From: Candidatus Melainabacteria bacterium
GTDB lineage: Bacteria; Cyanobacteriota; Vampirovibrionia; Obscuribacterales; Obscuribacteraceae
Reading direction: 5' to 3'
Assembly: GCA_016209785.1 (NCBI GenBank)
Contig: JACQVM010000066.1
Location: forward strand, 1 to 8,562
Length of the DNA stretch: 8,562 nt
A program made the translations under genes and the position numbers. A model generated the notes under the pieces. That model ran no database searches and was not told the DNA's origin. It was given only the letters and a program-made list of their open reading frames with translations. This document shows, piece by piece, positions 6,201 through 8,562 of the stretch (positions are counted from its first letter, which is position 1; the number at the start of each line of letters is the position of its first letter).

Positions 6201-6806
6201 TCAGTTCTGGAAAGCAGCTCGTGGAAGGTGCCAATGCAAGAAAGCAGAAGCAAGCCATGTTGGTATCAAGTGGACAGATGATCGAATATATTCACGGTCC
6301 GTACGTTTAAGCAATACAGGAAGCCATGGACTCTTCCTAAGTTCGTCTAGTCGCTGCTTTCCCAGGTGCCAAAGGGCATGCAAGAATTGTCCGGGAATGT
6401 TGGTGCTTAGGTACATTTTCCTTGCGCAAACTTTGCGCAGATGGACAGTCACATCACCAAATTTAAATGAGCTTGAACTACCACTGATACAGTAAACGTG
6501 CTCGTGATGTCCGTCGGTTGTGAGTCCCAGCTTAACGGCCAAGAGACCTCCCCAGGTTGCAATTTGCTTGCCAAATGATTCTGCCTTTTTCTGTGCTACG
6601 TCACAGACTGTAATTTTTTCAATATTTGAGCCTTCTTTCACAAATACCCCGCGGGCAAGCCGTATGATTCTGCCCATCTTTACTAATTTAGACAAAGTCT
6701 GATCGACAGCCGTTCTGGAGCCATAGATAAGCAGCTCACGAGTTGAGAATATTTTGTCCAAAGGAAGGCGCACGATGTGTCGTTTAATGAAGCTTGAGGT
6801 GAACAT
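6201..6806 (-). CDS. DUF6088 / AbiEi-like winged-helix antitoxin-family protein (orphan)
   Basis: 201 residues. Residues 1-60 look like a winged helix: STRELLIYGSRTAVDQTLSK as the helix-turn-helix, then LVKMGRIIRLARGVFVKE as the last helix and wing. Residues 64-131 match the DUF6088/AbiEi pattern: an N-terminal DVAQKKAESFGKQI helix, WGGLLAVKLGLTT, then strands with YCISGSSSSFKFGDVTVHLRK. Members of this group are antitoxin or transcription regulator components of type IV toxin-antitoxin systems, where AbiEi binds operator repeats and opposes an AbiEii nucleotidyltransferase. No such toxin gene flanks it: downstream is the convergent secreted-protein gene and upstream a gap and an aminotransferase. 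Start ATG 6806 is decided by a consensus AAGGAGG 7 nt upstream; a farther in-frame start at 6836 would lie upstream of that SD. Function as an antitoxin here is inferred; it may be a stand-alone regulator or a remnant. Confidence 0.72.
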   Translation of the reverse strand: MFTSSFIKRHIVRLPLDKIFSTRELLIYGSRTAVDQTLSKLVKMGRIIRLARGVFVKEGSNIEKITVCDVAQKKAESFGKQIATWGGLLAVKLGLTTDGHHEHVYCISGSSSSFKFGDVTVHLRKVCARKMYLSTNIPGQFLHALWHLGKQRLDELRKSPWLPVLLKRTDREYIRSSVHLIPTWLASAFLHWHLPRAAFQN

Positions 6807-6813
6807 GTCTTTT

Positions 6814-6820
6814 CCTCCTT
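6814..6820 (-). promoter_or_regulatory. Consensus Shine-Dalgarno of the DUF6088-like gene
   Basis: Reads AAGGAGG on the minus strand, 7 nt before ATG 6806. It is the strongest ribosome binding site in the window and fixes the start. By contrast, aroC, aroA and the secreted-protein gene show none. Confidence 0.85.
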
Positions 6821-6842
6821 GATTGGTAGAGAGCAAAACGTT

Positions 6843-6858
6843 CGTATTTCTCTATACG
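6843..6858. repeat. Inverted repeat CGTAT-N6-ATACG upstream of the DUF6088-like gene
   Basis: Perfect 5-bp arms around a 6-base spacer, 37-52 nt upstream of the ATG and just upstream of the SD. AbiEi-type proteins are known to repress their own promoter through inverted repeats, so this is a candidate operator. The arms are short, and no promoter was firmly placed beside it. Confidence 0.3.
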
Positions 6859-7061
6859 TGCAAGGGCAAAAAAGGTTCACCCACCACCAGCTTTCATCCC
6901 AAACCACTTTTAGCATCACTCCTACTTGTACTTCAAAATTCTGACCCGCCCTCACAGATTGCAACCACACAGATACATGTGCAACTCACCCTATCCTGCA
7001 CAAGGGTAATAAATACATCAACTTATTGAGCCACTATATGTCCGCACTGTAGCAATTACAC
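6859..7061. other. Intergenic region between aminotransferase and DUF6088-like gene
   Basis: No credible gene on either strand. It must hold the 3' end of the aminotransferase transcript and possibly the promoter of the DUF6088-like gene. One inverted repeat is visible, TGTGCA (6978-6983) and TGCACA (6997-7002) with a 13-base loop, but no T-run follows it on the minus strand, so it is not a convincing intrinsic terminator. No tRNA-like T-loop or riboswitch-like fold was recognised by eye. Confidence 0.4.
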
Positions 7062-8390
7062 TTAAGCTACTCTGGCAAAACCATCTTCAATAATGCCTAA
7101 AGCTTCATTCACCTCAGCATCTGAAACATTAAGTGGCGGTATCAAGCGAAAGATATGATCCTTTTGTCCGCAGTCCAAAAGAAGAAGTCCTCGTCGAAAG
7201 AATTCCTCAATGAGCCTGGCAGCCTTCACACCATCCGGCTCACCCATTTTATTGATAATCTCAACACCGATCATAAGACCAAGTCCACGCACCTCACCTA
7301 TAGATAGGTATGATTCTGCCAGCTCCTTTAGTCTGTCCCTGACGGTAGCACCCACCTGATAGGCTCTATCCAGCAGTCCTTCTTTCTCAATTACACTTAT
7401 ACTTGCTAACGCTGCAGCACAAGCTACAGGATTGCCACCATATGTACTGCCGTGACGTCCAATGGTCCATTTGTCCATAAGTTCTTTGCGAGAAATAATG
7501 GCAGCCATTGGAAAACCACTAGCAATGCCCTTAGCCATGATCATTACATCTGGCTCTACACTCCAATTATCGCAACCAAACCATTTTCCTGTACGCCCAA
7601 ACCCGCTTTGCACTTCATCGAAAACAAGAAGAATCCCTTGTTCACTGCACAGTTCCCTGATTCTTCTCATGTATCCATCTTGCTTTGCATAACCTGTTGC
7701 AGGCACCACATAGCCACCTTCACCCAAAACTGGTTCCATAATGATGGCAGCTATCGTATGTGGTTTCACCTGCTGCTCAAAGAGTTTATTGAGCAAACCA
7801 AAACATTCTAAATCACACTTACCTGGAGTTTGATTGACCGGACAACGATAACAATAAGGATAAGGGACAGAATAAATGCCACTAGGCAAGGGTTCATATC
7901 CTTCTCTATAGTGTGATTTGGCTGTGGTTAGCGCAGTAGCCAACAAGGTCCGTCCGTGAAAAGCACCAGTAAAAGCCACAATATTTGGTCGCCCACTTAC
8001 ATAGCGTGCCATTTTTATGGCAGCATCCACAGCCTCACCCCCACTGTTGTTGAAAAAAACCGAGTCAAGTGGACCAGGAGTAATTTGAGTCAACTTCTCA
8101 GCAAGCTCAATGCTTAGCTTGTGATGTGTTACACAAGAACAGTGGATGAGTTTTTCAATTTGTTCTTGTGTAGCTTGTACCACTGCTGGATGACAGTGTC
8201 CAATATTATTGACCCCTATCCCCATTGTAAAATCCAGATAGCGGTTTCCCTCAACATCCCAGATATAACTTCCTGAAGCCCGCTCAGCTACTATCTCAAA
8301 GCACCGCGCAGGTGTGGGCGCCAAATAACATGCGTCACGAGCTAAGAGTTCGCTTGTCTTGTTTGGTTGCTTGACCTTATCTACTACCAT
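7062..8390 (-). CDS. Class III PLP aminotransferase, 4-aminobutyrate aminotransferase-like (aspartate aminotransferase superfamily, GabT type)
   Basis: Moves an amino group from an omega-amino donor (such as GABA, beta-alanine or ornithine-type amines) to a 2-oxo acid, using PLP. The 442 residues are the typical length. Visible: DVEGNRYLDF (45-54) and GHCHPAV (64-70) of the N-terminal part; the phosphate-binding NNSGGEA (114-120); GAFHGRT (142-148, F144 stacking on PLP); IIMEPV (216-221); VFDEVQSGFGRTGKWF (256-271, PLP-N1 Asp258); AKG with Schiff-base Lys287; and HGSTYGGNP (313-321). A CxxC-x8-CxxxC cluster (C180, C183, C192, C196) is present, as in many related GABA aminotransferases. ATG 8390 has an AAAGGA SD 8 nt upstream, and an in-frame TAA lies just before it. 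The gene sits 44 nt downstream of another class III aminotransferase and is probably in its operon. The exact substrate cannot be read from sequence, so no symbol is given. Confidence 0.92.
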   Translation of the reverse strand: MVVDKVKQPNKTSELLARDACYLAPTPARCFEIVAERASGSYIWDVEGNRYLDFTMGIGVNNIGHCHPAVVQATQEQIEKLIHCSCVTHHKLSIELAEKLTQITPGPLDSVFFNNSGGEAVDAAIKMARYVSGRPNIVAFTGAFHGRTLLATALTTAKSHYREGYEPLPSGIYSVPYPYCYRCPVNQTPGKCDLECFGLLNKLFEQQVKPHTIAAIIMEPVLGEGGYVVPATGYAKQDGYMRRIRELCSEQGILLVFDEVQSGFGRTGKWFGCDNWSVEPDVMIMAKGIASGFPMAAIISRKELMDKWTIGRHGSTYGGNPVACAAALASISVIEKEGLLDRAYQVGATVRDRLKELAESYLSIGEVRGLGLMIGVEIINKMGEPDGVKAARLIEEFFRRGLLLLDCGQKDHIFRLIPPLNVSDAEVNEALGIIEDGFARVA

Positions 8391-8398
8391 TTCCTTAA

Positions 8399-8404
8399 TC
8401 CTTT
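8399..8404 (-). promoter_or_regulatory. Ribosome binding site of the complete aminotransferase gene
   Basis: Reads AAAGGA on the minus strand, 8 nt before ATG 8390. A second AAGGA lies nearer but almost touches the ATG. An in-frame stop between this site and the upstream gene confines the start. Confidence 0.6.
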
Positions 8405-8434
8405 ATATTGCGGTTTTGCTCATAATTTACGCAC

Positions 8435-8457
8435 CTAGCCTTGAACAATAAGGCTAG
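8435..8457. repeat. Perfect 8-bp hairpin starting at the stop codon of the upstream aminotransferase
   Basis: Arms CTAGCCTT and AAGGCTAG around a 7-base loop. On the transcript (minus strand) the second arm contains the TAG stop of the upstream gene. No T-run follows, so it is unlikely to be a full intrinsic terminator. It could be an attenuating or mRNA-stabilising structure between the two aminotransferase genes. Confidence 0.45.
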
Positions 8458-8562
8458 AAACAACGGACTCAAGCACCGTGCTCAAACGATGAAACAACTC
8501 CTCCATTTCCTCATCAGTTATTACAAATGGAGGAGCAATCATGACATGATCTCCCAAAACAC
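8435..8562 (-). CDS. Class III PLP aminotransferase, C-terminal fragment cut by the window edge
   Basis: Only the last 41 codons are inside the window; the gene continues past 8562. The visible residues begin VLGDHVMIAPPFVITDEEM and run into an amphipathic helix (EELFHRLSTVLESV), the standard C-terminus of omega-amino acid class III aminotransferases (G-D-x-V-x-IAPP-x-xIT-x-EE). The stop is TAG at 8435-8437. It lies 44 nt upstream of the complete class III aminotransferase on the same strand, so the two probably share a transcript. Substrate unknown. Confidence 0.8.
   Translation of the reverse strand, partial: VLGDHVMIAPPFVITDEEMEELFHRLSTVLESVVSSLIVQG

Noticed and set aside
6683..6970. Minus-strand frame overlapping the DUF6088-like gene and its upstream gap
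   Set aside because: Overlaps the better-supported gene with its SD in another frame; the composition is not protein-like (Trp and Cys runs).
6978..7002. TGTGCA...TGCACA hairpin as terminator of the aminotransferase gene
   Set aside because: 6-bp stem, 13-base loop and no T-run on the minus strand.
7452..7811. Plus-strand open frames opposite the aminotransferase
   Set aside because: Shadows of a conserved PLP enzyme coding region.

Overview
The window looks like ordinary bacterial chromosome: dense genes, short gaps, no phage, IS, tRNA, rRNA or CRISPR signal, and no gene-free stretch over 300 bases (the longest, 6807-7061, is about 255). The species cannot be fixed from the sequence. Base composition is moderate. 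Use of Shine-Dalgarno (SD) sites is mixed, the EPSP synthase is class II-like, and there is a YbjN-like protein. This would fit cyanobacteria or their non-photosynthetic relatives (Vampirovibrionia/Melainabacteria), but that is a low-confidence guess.

Region 1 (60-4719) is an aromatic amino-acid biosynthesis locus. aroC, aroB and pheA lie head to tail on the minus strand, joined by two ATGA stop/start overlaps, and so very likely form one translationally coupled operon. aroA runs the other way, only 54 bases from aroC. Together they supply 3-dehydroquinate synthase, EPSP synthase, chorismate synthase and a Phe-regulated prephenate dehydratase: one early step, the last two steps to chorismate, and the first committed step of the phenylalanine branch. 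The other shikimate enzymes must lie elsewhere.

Region 2 (4716-6806) holds accessory genes: a YbjN-like cytoplasmic protein whose stop codon shares a TTAA with that of aroA; an unrecognised predicted secreted protein with a Tyr/Gly/Ser/Pro/Gln-rich N-terminal part, preceded by a possible 42-codon leader ORF; and a DUF6088/AbiEi-like winged-helix protein with the best SD site in the window and no toxin partner beside it.

Region 3 (7062-8562) has two class III PLP aminotransferases in tandem on the minus strand. One is complete (4-aminobutyrate aminotransferase-like). Only the C-terminus of the upstream one is inside the window. A perfect 8-bp hairpin begins at the stop codon of the upstream gene.

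I found no clearly new multi-gene system. The points most worth checking are an apparent loss of an invariant Glu in chorismate synthase, the orphan antitoxin-like gene with its inverted repeat, the ATGA-linked leader ORF, and the SD-less divergent aroC/aroA starts.
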